Shown piece by piece: positions 1-5,277 of a stretch of 6,669 nucleotides of DNA. The notes beneath the pieces were generated by a model. That model did not search any database, was not told the DNA's origin, and saw only the letters and a list, made by a program, of their open reading frames with translations. The translations under genes and the position numbers were made by a program. The stretch comes from Alphaproteobacteria bacterium (GTDB taxonomy: Bacteria > Pseudomonadota > Alphaproteobacteria > Rs-D84). Position 1 is the first letter of the stretch. Each line of letters starts with the position of its first letter. Location of the stretch: contig JAEDOP010000041.1 in the NCBI GenBank assembly GCA_016301865.1, positions 1 to 6,669 on the forward strand. Direction: 5' to 3'.

Positions 1-654
1 ACAGAACGCGAAGTCGCAAAAATAATCGCCGATATTTCGGGCAAGAAATATATGCTGGCGTGGGATATTGATGTGTATCGTGTGTATCCGCGTACAGATA
101 ACCCGATTGTATGGATGAATTTGTTGCCGGCGTTCGGTGAAAAAAATATCAAGATGTCAATCCCAGGTGTTGTTGGGCGCGCATTGGTGGTTGGACCGGA
201 AATCAATACGAAAACATTACAGGAATTTTTAGGACAGCAGGCAAATGTTGTCCTGATATCCCAGGGGACGTTCGCAATTCCAAATGGGTGGCAGTCGCGA
301 TTTGATATTGGTCAATGTGGGCGCGAAGAAAGATTGGAAACGGATTTAGTGATTGGGGCGACCGGGACATATGGGGACTTTGGCGGTCGTGACAAGATTG
401 ATGCCAAGATTGTTCTGCGTACCAGCCAGGGGGAATTGAGTTCGTTTAATATCCCATCGACCGTTGGTGATAACTATGTGATTATTGGTATTCCAACACA
501 TTCATTTGTGACAACGCCGGAAACATTGGTGTCGCCGTTTGCGGAATTGGTTGTGTTTATGTCGCCACGGGTGATTTCAATCGCGGATAATGCGGGGCTT
601 GCGCAATCAAATGAACTGATTGGGGATGCGTTGCGGGATTTCTTGCAGGATTAA
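1..654 (+). CDS. Secretin-like protein, C-terminal part (5'-truncated by window edge)
   Basis: The frame is open from base 1 to the TAA at 652-654 (217 residues), so the true start lies upstream; the ATG at 52 is internal. The fragment has the layout of the C-terminal beta domain of secretins, the outer-membrane channels of type II/III secretion and type IV pili. A strand-like segment resembling the entry of the secretin domain lies near residues 19-30 (LAWDIDVYRVY). A segment around residues 83-98 (VVLISQGTFAIPNGWQ) resembles the 'threshold' strand followed by the pore lip. The near-terminal ELVVFMSPRVI at 182-192 matches the family's characteristic E-L-[LV]-[IV]-F-[IL]-[TS]-P-R signature. 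No Walker or other enzymatic motif is seen. The assignment rests on this pattern only, and a divergent pilus-type (PilN/PilQ-like) secretin is the best guess. It ends 13 nt before lolC/E and is probably co-transcribed with it; an AAGGA at 654-658 serves the next gene. Confidence 0.5.
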   Translation, partial: TEREVAKIIADISGKKYMLAWDIDVYRVYPRTDNPIVWMNLLPAFGEKNIKMSIPGVVGRALVVGPEINTKTLQEFLGQQANVVLISQGTFAIPNGWQSRFDIGQCGREERLETDLVIGATGTYGDFGGRDKIDAKIVLRTSQGELSSFNIPSTVGDNYVIIGIPTHSFVTTPETLVSPFAELVVFMSPRVISIADNAGLAQSNELIGDALRDFLQD

Positions 655-667
655 GGAAAGATAGGTT

Positions 668-1921
668 ATGTTTTCAAAACTGGAACGGAAAATTGCATTT
701 AGGTATTTGGGCGCGAAAAAACGTGGATTTGGTTCTGTGATTTCGTGGGTGTCGCTGATTGGTATTATGCTGGGGGTGGCGACACTGATTGTGGTGATGT
801 CGGTTATGGGTGGTTTTCATGACACGTTGCTGGGGCGGATTGTTGGGATGAATGGACATGTGGTTGTCTATCACCAGGATGGCGCGATTTCGGATTTTGA
901 TTTTCTGATTGATAAAATGAAACAGAACAAAGCGGTTGCGCAGCGTGTTGTGTCGATTGTGCCAATTGCCGAAGGCCAGGTTATGGCAACCGCCAACGGG
1001 AATAATACAGGGGCGATGTTGCGGGGAATTCGAATGTCTGATTTGGCGGCAAAAACCCAGACCGGTACACGAATTTATGGCAAGGATTTGACCGCAATCA
1101 CAGATGGCGAACTGGTCGCGGGGGCGTCGCTGACGCGGGCGTTGCGTGTTGGTATGGGGGATAATATTTCGCTGGTGTCTGCAAATAATGCAATGCCGAC
1201 ACCGTTTGGTTCAATGCCGCGGATTATGTCGTACCCGGTGATGAGTTCGTTCTTTATGGGGATGTATGAATATGATTCAGGCTATATATTTATGCCACTG
1301 GAAACCGCGCAAAAATATTTGAATATCGGCAATTCTGTGACGCATATTGATTTGTTTCTGGATAATCCCGAAGATACAACGGCGGTTGTCGAAAGTTTGG
1401 CGCGTCTGTTGCCAGATGGGTTTGTGGTGCGTGATTGGCGCGATTTAAATCGCGGATTTGTGGGCGCGTTACAGGTGGAATCAAATGTTATGTTTTTAAT
1501 CTTGATGCTGATTGTGATTGTGGCGGCGTTTAATATAGTGTCGTCGTTGGTTATGTTGGTCAAAGATAAAAATAAAGATATTGCGGTGTTGCGTACGTTT
1601 GGCGTATCGCGCATGTCTATGATGAAGATATTTATTTTATCAGGGACGTCGATTGGTGTGATTGGGGCGTTCTTTGGCACGATATTCGGGGTGCTGGTCG
1701 CGATTTATATTGAACCAATTCGTCAGTTTTTTCAATGGATTACAGGACGTGATTTGTTTCCGGCGGAACTGTATTATTTATCTGAATTGCCGTCCAAGTT
1801 GGTTTGGACAGATGTGTTGGGAATTGCGCTGATTGCGGTGTTGTTGGCGTTTTTGGCGACGCTGTATCCCGCGTGGAAGGCGGCAAATACAGACCCGGTG
1901 GAGGTGTTGAGAAATGAGTAA
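668..1921 (+). CDS. lolC: Lipoprotein-releasing ABC transporter permease (LolC/LolE family)
   Basis: This is the inner-membrane permease of the Lol system, which extracts mature lipoproteins from the inner membrane and hands them to the periplasmic carrier LolA. At 417 residues it has the usual family length. It shows the MacB/FtsX-type topology: one N-terminal membrane helix (about 22-48), a large periplasmic domain (about 50-270), then three C-terminal helices (about 274-298, 320-348 and 382-402). The N-terminal AFRYL, the GMYEYDSGYIFM segment in the periplasmic domain, the cytoplasmic loop DIAVLRTFG after helix 2, and the C-terminal YPAWKAANTDPVEVLR are hallmarks of LolC/E. The ATG at 668 is preceded by a purine-rich AAGGAAAG. 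The matching ATPase gene lies 16 nt downstream. Only one permease is present here, so it may act as a homodimer or pair with a partner encoded elsewhere; LolC versus LolE cannot be decided from sequence alone. Confidence 0.93.
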   Translation: MFSKLERKIAFRYLGAKKRGFGSVISWVSLIGIMLGVATLIVVMSVMGGFHDTLLGRIVGMNGHVVVYHQDGAISDFDFLIDKMKQNKAVAQRVVSIVPIAEGQVMATANGNNTGAMLRGIRMSDLAAKTQTGTRIYGKDLTAITDGELVAGASLTRALRVGMGDNISLVSANNAMPTPFGSMPRIMSYPVMSSFFMGMYEYDSGYIFMPLETAQKYLNIGNSVTHIDLFLDNPEDTTAVVESLARLLPDGFVVRDWRDLNRGFVGALQVESNVMFLILMLIVIVAAFNIVSSLVMLVKDKNKDIAVLRTFGVSRMSMMKIFILSGTSIGVIGAFFGTIFGVLVAIYIEPIRQFFQWITGRDLFPAELYYLSELPSKLVWTDVLGIALIAVLLAFLATLYPAWKAANTDPVEVLRNE

Positions 1922-1937
1922 GAAAAAGGCAAAGTGA
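1914..1937 (+). other. Seven-codon mini-ORF (MSKKKAK) overlapping the end of lolC/E and abutting lolD
   Basis: An ATG at 1914 inside the last codons of lolC/E opens a frame that reads MSKKKAK and stops at TGA 1935-1937. The lolD ATG follows immediately at 1938 in the same frame. The arrangement could couple translation of lolD to the end of lolC/E. Equally, it could be a chance frame over the AAAAAGG ribosome-binding site of lolD. Nothing shows that the peptide is made. Confidence 0.15.
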
Positions 1938-2648
1938 ATGGCGAATATTTTAGAGTCTTTGTCAAAGGTACAGTCTGGCGACGTGGTTATGTCGGTGCGG
2001 GATATTAAACGGACGTTTGTCGAAGGCGGCCAGCCGTTACATATTCTGCGTGGCGGTGGGTTTGATTTGCGTCGTGGGGAAATTGTTGCACTGGTTGGTG
2101 CGTCGGGGTCGGGTAAGTCGACATTGCTGCAGTGTGTGGGATTATTAGACCGGCCCAGTGGGGGCAGTATATTAATTAATGGTGCGGCGGTTCAGAAAAT
2201 GGATGAAAATATGCGGACACAAATTCGACGCAAAAAAATCGGATTTGTGTATCAAAAGCATAACTTGCTGTCGGATTTTACAGCTGTGGAAAATGTTATG
2301 TTGCCGATGTTGGCCAATGGCGTGGATGAAAATTTGGCGCGGGCGCGGGCGATGAAGTTGCTGCGCGCGGCAAGTGTTGCGCATCGGGCGTCGCATGTTC
2401 CAGGGGAAATGAGTGGTGGCGAACAACAGCGTACCGCCGTTGCACGCGCGTTGGCGAATAACCCAGATATCTTGTTGGCGGATGAGCCGACGGGCAGTCT
2501 GGACCCAATGCATGCGGGCAGTGTGTTTGATTTATTGCTGGATTTAGTGCGTAAAAACAAGATGGCGATGCTGTTTGTGACGCATGATATGAATTTGGCG
2601 TCGCGCGCAGATAGAATTATTACAATTAACAACGGAATTGTGGAATAA
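1938..2648 (+). CDS. lolD: Lipoprotein-releasing ABC transporter ATP-binding protein LolD
   Basis: This is the cytoplasmic ATPase of the Lol complex, driving release of outer-membrane-directed lipoproteins to LolA. The 236 residues carry every ABC motif in order: Walker A GASGSGKST (54-62), Q-loop glutamine Q106 in FVYQKHNLL, the ABC signature MSGGEQQR (158-165), Walker B ILLADEP (178-184, with D182 and catalytic E183), D-loop SLDP and switch histidine H216 in VTHD. The FVYQ-HNLL-F-A-ENV segment after the Q-loop is typical of the LolD/MacB branch. Compared with most LolD proteins there is a short N-terminal extension of about 15 residues before the usual first strand. The ATG at 1938 is supported by AAAAAGG about 8 nt upstream. 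It follows its permease by 16 nt, which strongly supports the Lol assignment over the related MacB or FtsE families. Confidence 0.93.
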   Translation: MANILESLSKVQSGDVVMSVRDIKRTFVEGGQPLHILRGGGFDLRRGEIVALVGASGSGKSTLLQCVGLLDRPSGGSILINGAAVQKMDENMRTQIRRKKIGFVYQKHNLLSDFTAVENVMLPMLANGVDENLARARAMKLLRAASVAHRASHVPGEMSGGEQQRTAVARALANNPDILLADEPTGSLDPMHAGSVFDLLLDLVRKNKMAMLFVTHDMNLASRADRIITINNGIVE

Positions 2649-2669
2649 TAAAAACATAAGGAGAGAGTT

Positions 2670-3404
2670 ATGAAAGTTAAGCAAAAAGTTCAGGTTGTTC
2701 ACACCAAAAAAGAAAAGGTATTTGGATGGTTGGCGTTGGGTGCGCTGTTTGCGTGTGGGTTGATGGTCGGATTGGGAATTAATGGCCGTCCCACCCCGGT
2801 CGCAGAGATAGAGCAGGTCGCAACCCCTGCGCCGGTGGTGGAATCGCAGACAAAAGAAACATGCGCGATAATCGAAGATTTGTTGCTGGGTCGTCTGATG
2901 CCAGAGGGCAGTCAGGATGTGCGCGACCATGAATATAATATTGGTGTCTATGAAAAACTGGTTATGAATGGTTGTTCCCAGAATCAGCAGAAATATCATA
3001 ATGCGGCGGCGCGTGAACGTGAAATTGTTGCGGCGTTACAGGATTCAGATGCGGGTCAGCAGACGTGCGAACAGATTGAAACACTGTTGTTGGGGCAATT
3101 GCCATATGCAAGTGATGATTCTGATGACAGGATTGAAAGGGCAAAAATCTATGCGAATTTGTCAGAACGTGGATGTGCGGAACGCAGTGCCAAGTATGTA
3201 GATTTGGCAAAACAAGAATTGGAAATTGCGCGTGCGCTGGAAGATGATGAATTTGATAATCAAGAGACAATCGAGGTTGTAGAAACATATAAACGATTGA
3301 ATATGCAGGCGGCCGCAGAAGAAATTTTTGAAACAGCCAAGCGGTTAACAAATCCGGCAATTGACTTTATTTTGGAAGTTGAAAAAATCATTAATGAACA
3401 ATAG
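2670..3404 (+). CDS. Single-pass membrane protein with Cys-bracketed helical repeats, function unknown
   Basis: I do not recognise this 244-residue protein as a named family. A short basic N-terminus (1-16) is followed by one hydrophobic helix (about 17-37) and a Pro/Ala-rich linker (about 40-60), suggesting an inner-membrane anchor with a periplasmic domain. The domain contains two clear tandem repeats of about 62 residues (64-125 and 132-192). Each begins [ET/QT]C..IE.LLLG.L, runs through an acidic stretch and Y..L....GC, and ends [IA].AL.D. The Cys pairs are C65/C102 and C133/C169, spaced to close a disulfide across a helical hairpin. A third partial unit (about 199-226) keeps the helix pattern but has Ala where Cys is expected. 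The start is well supported by AAGGAG at 2658-2663, six nt before ATG. It lies 21 nt after lolD and 9 nt before the next gene, so it belongs to the same cluster. Confidence 0.8.
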   Translation: MKVKQKVQVVHTKKEKVFGWLALGALFACGLMVGLGINGRPTPVAEIEQVATPAPVVESQTKETCAIIEDLLLGRLMPEGSQDVRDHEYNIGVYEKLVMNGCSQNQQKYHNAAAREREIVAALQDSDAGQQTCEQIETLLLGQLPYASDDSDDRIERAKIYANLSERGCAERSAKYVDLAKQELEIARALEDDEFDNQETIEVVETYKRLNMQAAAEEIFETAKRLTNPAIDFILEVEKIINEQ

Positions 3405-3413
3405 GTTATAGTT

Positions 3414-3956
3414 ATGAAATTATTCTTTACTTTAATGTTAATTTGCTTTGTGTCGGGGGCGTTTGCCGATGACACAGGCCAGGTTGTGTCAGAGAGGATG
3501 AGTTGTGCAGATATATCGGCGCGGGTGTCTGAAATCGGTAAAATAGATGAACCAACAGAAGCCGAGACGGCAGAACTGACAAAATTAAAGGCGGAATATC
3601 GTCGTATATGTACGAAATCTGCGCGTGGACGTCGGACATCTGGGGACGCGCGGATAGTTGTTGAATCGACCGCCGTGCCCGAAGAGATAGCGACTGTTGT
3701 GGAGGATGTCGTCCAAGAATCGCCAGAGGATGAGGTAGAGCAGGAATTAGTGGTTCAGCAAGATGTTGTGGAAATTGACCCGATGATAGAGTTGGAACAG
3801 GAATTGGCCAATCTGGATGCGGGGCTGTGCGCCGATGGCAGTCAGCCCAATAAATTTGGTTGCTGTGGCGATGAAGTGTTCAAGGATTTAGGGAATACAG
3901 TGTTTGCGTGCTGTCCGAAAGAGGGTGTAGGCGACTGTTTCCCACCATTGAAATAA
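3414..3956 (+). CDS. Secreted protein with C-terminal six-Cys domain, function unknown
   Basis: This is a 180-residue protein of no family that I can name. Residues 1-18 form a signal peptide with a plausible signal peptidase I site after SGAFA (18/19), so the mature protein is exported. The N-terminal module (30-69) is a helical segment bracketed by C31 and C66. It resembles the Cys-bracketed repeats of the protein encoded just upstream. A basic patch (RGRR, about 71-74) leads into a long acidic, Val/Glu-rich low-complexity linker (about 80-137). The C-terminus (139-180) is a compact Cys-rich domain with C139, C150-C151, C166-C167 and C175, ending GDCFPPLK. The same domain closes the protein encoded at 4203-4445. 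The ribosome-binding site is weak (AGG about 9 nt upstream), consistent with coupling to the preceding gene. Six paired cysteines in an exported domain suggest disulfides, by inference. Confidence 0.8.
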   Translation: MKLFFTLMLICFVSGAFADDTGQVVSERMSCADISARVSEIGKIDEPTEAETAELTKLKAEYRRICTKSARGRRTSGDARIVVESTAVPEEIATVVEDVVQESPEDEVEQELVVQQDVVEIDPMIELEQELANLDAGLCADGSQPNKFGCCGDEVFKDLGNTVFACCPKEGVGDCFPPLK

Positions 3957-3961
3957 ATTAT

Positions 3962-4042
3962 AATGGTTCATCTGCTTGTGGTCGGCGCGTTTATGTAGCG
4001 TTTGTACACCGCACTTGCCGACCACGGCGCATCTAAACCGTT
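3962..4042. repeat. Structured intergenic repeat, copy 1 (large imperfect hairpin)
   Basis: This 81-nt element folds on itself almost end to end. The outer arms AATGGTT (3962-3968) and AACCGTT (4036-4042) pair with one G-U. TGC (3973-3975) pairs with GCA (4029-4031). The inner stem GTGGTCGGC (3978-3986) pairs perfectly with GCCGACCAC (4017-4025). A TC/TC internal loop (3971-3972 against 4032-4033) interrupts the stem. The apical region has TGTA (3994-3997) and TACA (4005-4008) enclosing seven bases. A second copy begins 108 nt downstream with the same plan but different stem bases. It starts 5 nt after the stop of the upstream gene. No U-run follows, only an AT-rich stretch, so it is not a textbook terminator. 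It could be a structured RNA or a dispersed palindromic repeat; the strand that matters is not known. Confidence 0.75.
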
Positions 4043-4069
4043 CTAATTTATTTCATAAAAATAAAACCT

Positions 4070-4152
4070 AATGGCATATCTGCGGGCGGGGGCAACATCT
4101 CATGTAACTTCTGTACACTACGATGTCGCCCCCATCCCGTATCTATACCATT
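4070..4152. repeat. Structured intergenic repeat, copy 2 (large imperfect hairpin)
   Basis: This 83-nt element is the second copy. Its outer arm AATGG-C-ATA (4070-4078) pairs with TATACCATT (4144-4152) apart from one C-A mismatch. The TC/TC internal loop recurs at 4079-4080 against 4142-4143. TGCGGG (4081-4086) pairs with CCCGTA (4136-4141, one G-U), GGGGGC (4088-4093) with GCCCCC (4128-4133), and ACATC (4095-4099) with GATGT (4122-4126). The apical TGTA-N7-TACA recurs at 4103-4117. Shared with copy 1 are AATGG-NNN-ATCTGC at the left, the loop consensus ATGTARCKTYTGTACAC, and ATCTAWACCRTT at the right. The stem bases in between differ on both sides together. A T-rich stretch (ATCTTTTATTTTC) follows, which could give weak termination. 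Confidence 0.75.
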
Positions 4153-4202
4153 ATCTTTTATTTTCTTCGCAAGGGTACATTTTTATATCAAAGGGATAAT
4201 AT

Positions 4203-4445
4203 ATGAAAAAGAATATTAGTTCGTGTGTTGCGATTGTTATGGCTTTTTTGGTTGGATTTGTACTGGGGATGTGGGCGCATGCATCGCGTGATACGATTGC
4301 GCCGGGTGATGTGCCAATGTGTGATGGGGGCGAAATGCCCGATAAACATGGGTGCTGTCCGGGCGAGATTTATACCGATATGTATGATTTGGGTTTTAAT
4401 TGTTGCCCGGAATCAGGTGGCGATTGTTTCCCGCCACTGCGATAA
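4203..4445 (+). CDS. Small exported or membrane-anchored protein with six-Cys C-terminal domain
   Basis: This is an 80-residue protein of unknown function. It has a basic start (KKN), one hydrophobic segment (about 7-24) and a possible signal peptidase I site after WAHA (27/28), so it is either secreted or anchored with its C-terminus outside the cytoplasm. Residues 40-80 form the same Cys-rich domain as the end of the protein encoded at 3414-3956: C40, C51-C52, C67-C68 and C75, ending GDCFPPLR. The pattern C-x10-CC-x14-CC-x6/7-C is common to both, and by hand alignment about 21 of 42 positions are identical. Here the domain is almost the whole mature protein, which suggests it is a self-standing unit. 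The start is supported by AAAGGGA about 6 nt before the ATG. The gene follows the two structured repeats and runs into a strong terminator that contains its stop codon. Confidence 0.8.
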   Translation: MKKNISSCVAIVMAFLVGFVLGMWAHASRDTIAPGDVPMCDGGEMPDKHGCCPGEIYTDMYDLGFNCCPESGGDCFPPLR

Positions 4446-4469
4446 AAATCCCGCATATGCGGGATTTTT
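4444..4469. terminator. Bidirectional intrinsic terminator between convergent genes
   Basis: This is a perfect 26-nt palindrome with half-site AAAAATCCCGCAT. Read on either strand it gives a GC-containing hairpin followed by TTTTT. It sits between the plus-strand small Cys-rich gene, whose TAA at 4443-4445 overlaps it, and the ruvC stop at 4472-4474 on the minus strand. It should therefore end both transcripts. Confidence 0.9.
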
Positions 4470-4471
4470 GT

Positions 4472-4951
4472 TTATATAAATCGTGTCATATTTGTATGGG
4501 CCAGGGCGATTGCGATGGCGTCGGCTTCGTCTGCGGTTTTTGGATGGGCCGTGGGTAATAAAATTTGAACCATTTTATCAATCGCAGTTTTATCGGCGTG
4601 GCCGGCGCCGGTCAGGGCCTTTTTAATTTTGTTTGGTTCGTATTCAAAAACGGGGATGTCGCGGTTCGCCACTGCAACAATTGCCGCCGCGCGCGCGTGC
4701 CCCAAAATAAGTGTGGTTTTTGGATTCTTGTTTACAAATGTGATTTCAATGCTGCATTCGTCGGGGGAAAATGTTTCGCATAATTCAGATACCCCACGAA
4801 AAATTGTCGCCAGGCGTTCGGCAAACGGTAATGTCGTTTTGGGCAAGATAACGCCACTGGCGATATATTTACGTGTTTGTCCCGCGGTATCAACCACCGC
4901 CCATCCGGTATGTAATAATCCAGGGTCAATGCCCAGTACGCGTTTTGTCAT
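4472..4951 (-). CDS. ruvC: Crossover junction endodeoxyribonuclease RuvC
   Basis: RuvC is the Holliday-junction resolvase that nicks opposing strands of four-way junctions at the end of homologous recombination, working with RuvAB. At 159 residues it has the normal length. The RNase H-like fold is marked by GIDPG at the N-terminus (D9), then IEITFVNKNPKT with E69, LGHARAAA (83-90), the KKALTGAGHADK segment (110-121) and ADEADAIAIALAH near the end, with D141 and D144. D9, E69, D141 and D144 correspond to the four catalytic carboxylates known in E. coli RuvC. The start overlaps the stop of the DUF721 gene by 4 nt (ATGA), indicating translational coupling. It is the last gene of the mltA-DUF721-ruvC operon and ends just before a symmetric terminator. 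ruvA and ruvB are not adjacent, unlike the common ruvCAB arrangement. Confidence 0.95.
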   Translation of the reverse strand: MTKRVLGIDPGLLHTGWAVVDTAGQTRKYIASGVILPKTTLPFAERLATIFRGVSELCETFSPDECSIEITFVNKNPKTTLILGHARAAAIVAVANRDIPVFEYEPNKIKKALTGAGHADKTAIDKMVQILLPTAHPKTADEADAIAIALAHTNMTRFI

Positions 4952-5277
4952 TTTCGAAAACTTATTTTGCCGACGGCGTCATAGCCGAAATATTTGTTAA
5001 TTCGTTTTATTATTTCGTCTGATTGATATGATAGTTGTAATGCGTACGCAGGGTGGGCGGGGCGAATTACAATGTTAAATGTGTTGTCGCGATTTTTTCT
5101 TATCGCCGCCAGGCGTGCAACAGACGCGATGTCCGTCCCCATAATTTCATCCCAACGTGCCGCCAGGTCTGAATCCGATGCGCGAATTCCAAAAATTTTA
5201 ATCAAACCACCCAATGCCCCGCCAATGGTTTGGGGGCGTTTGGTGCGTTCGTCAAATTTTTTATCGTGGTTTGACAT
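4948..5277 (-). CDS. DUF721 (DciA-like) protein
   Basis: This 109-residue protein resembles the DUF721 family, which includes DciA, the replicative-helicase loader or operator used by bacteria that lack DnaC/DnaI. Visible family features are an N-terminal helix with IGGALGGLIKIFG (18-30), the W-x-x-I-x-G core (ARWDEIMGTDIASVARL), a central beta region where nucleic-acid-binding proteins of the family have N-x-F-x-I-x-V (NTFNIVIRPAHPAYALQLSY), and a final helix-strand with I-K-R-I-N-K-Y-F-G. Most alphaproteobacterial members have a longer C-terminus, so this is a compact version. The ATG at 5277 lies inside mltA, a 17-nt overlap in another frame, and the TGA overlaps the ruvC start. Both overlaps suggest coupled translation. 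A role in DnaB loading is inferred from the family and is not visible in the sequence; I therefore give no gene symbol. Confidence 0.82.
   Translation of the reverse strand: MSNHDKKFDERTKRPQTIGGALGGLIKIFGIRASDSDLAARWDEIMGTDIASVARLAAIRKNRDNTFNIVIRPAHPAYALQLSYQSDEIIKRINKYFGYDAVGKISFRK

Noticed and set aside
1282..1680. Long minus-strand open frame opposite lolC/E (and similar ones opposite lolD, the repeat protein and the 180-aa protein)
   Set aside because: Their translations are low-complexity (His/Asn/Thr/Arg-rich), have no ribosome-binding site and mirror real genes with clear family motifs, so they are antisense shadows.
1935..1937. TGA before lolD as a recoded (Trp) codon extending lolD upstream
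   Set aside because: TGA ends the DUF721 gene exactly at the ruvC start, and tryptophan is encoded by TGG in the genes inspected, so the code looks standard.
3959..3964. Perfect TATAAT at the left edge of structured repeat copy 1, as a promoter
   Set aside because: No convincing -35 box lies 16-18 nt upstream, and copy 2 does not keep the hexamer. It would also start transcription inside the hairpin.
3962..4152. Hairpins as a pair of ordinary intrinsic terminators
   Set aside because: Neither stem is followed by a run of T; the downstream stretches are only AT-rich, and the loops are long and conserved, unlike simple terminators. Partial terminator activity of copy 2 is not excluded.
3957..4202. 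CRISPR array or tRNA-like gene in the intergenic region
   Set aside because: There are only two units, which differ in most stem positions and have no constant direct repeat with unique spacers. No cloverleaf or T-loop/anticodon pattern is visible.
4225..4479. Alternative plus-strand frame overlapping the small Cys-rich gene
   Set aside because: The frame at 4203-4445 has the ribosome-binding site, signal/anchor segment and the domain shared with its neighbour; the alternative runs through the terminator.
4629..5000. Plus-strand open frame opposite ruvC and the end of the DUF721 gene
   Set aside because: The minus strand encodes an intact RuvC with all four catalytic carboxylates; the plus-strand product resembles nothing and lacks a start signal.
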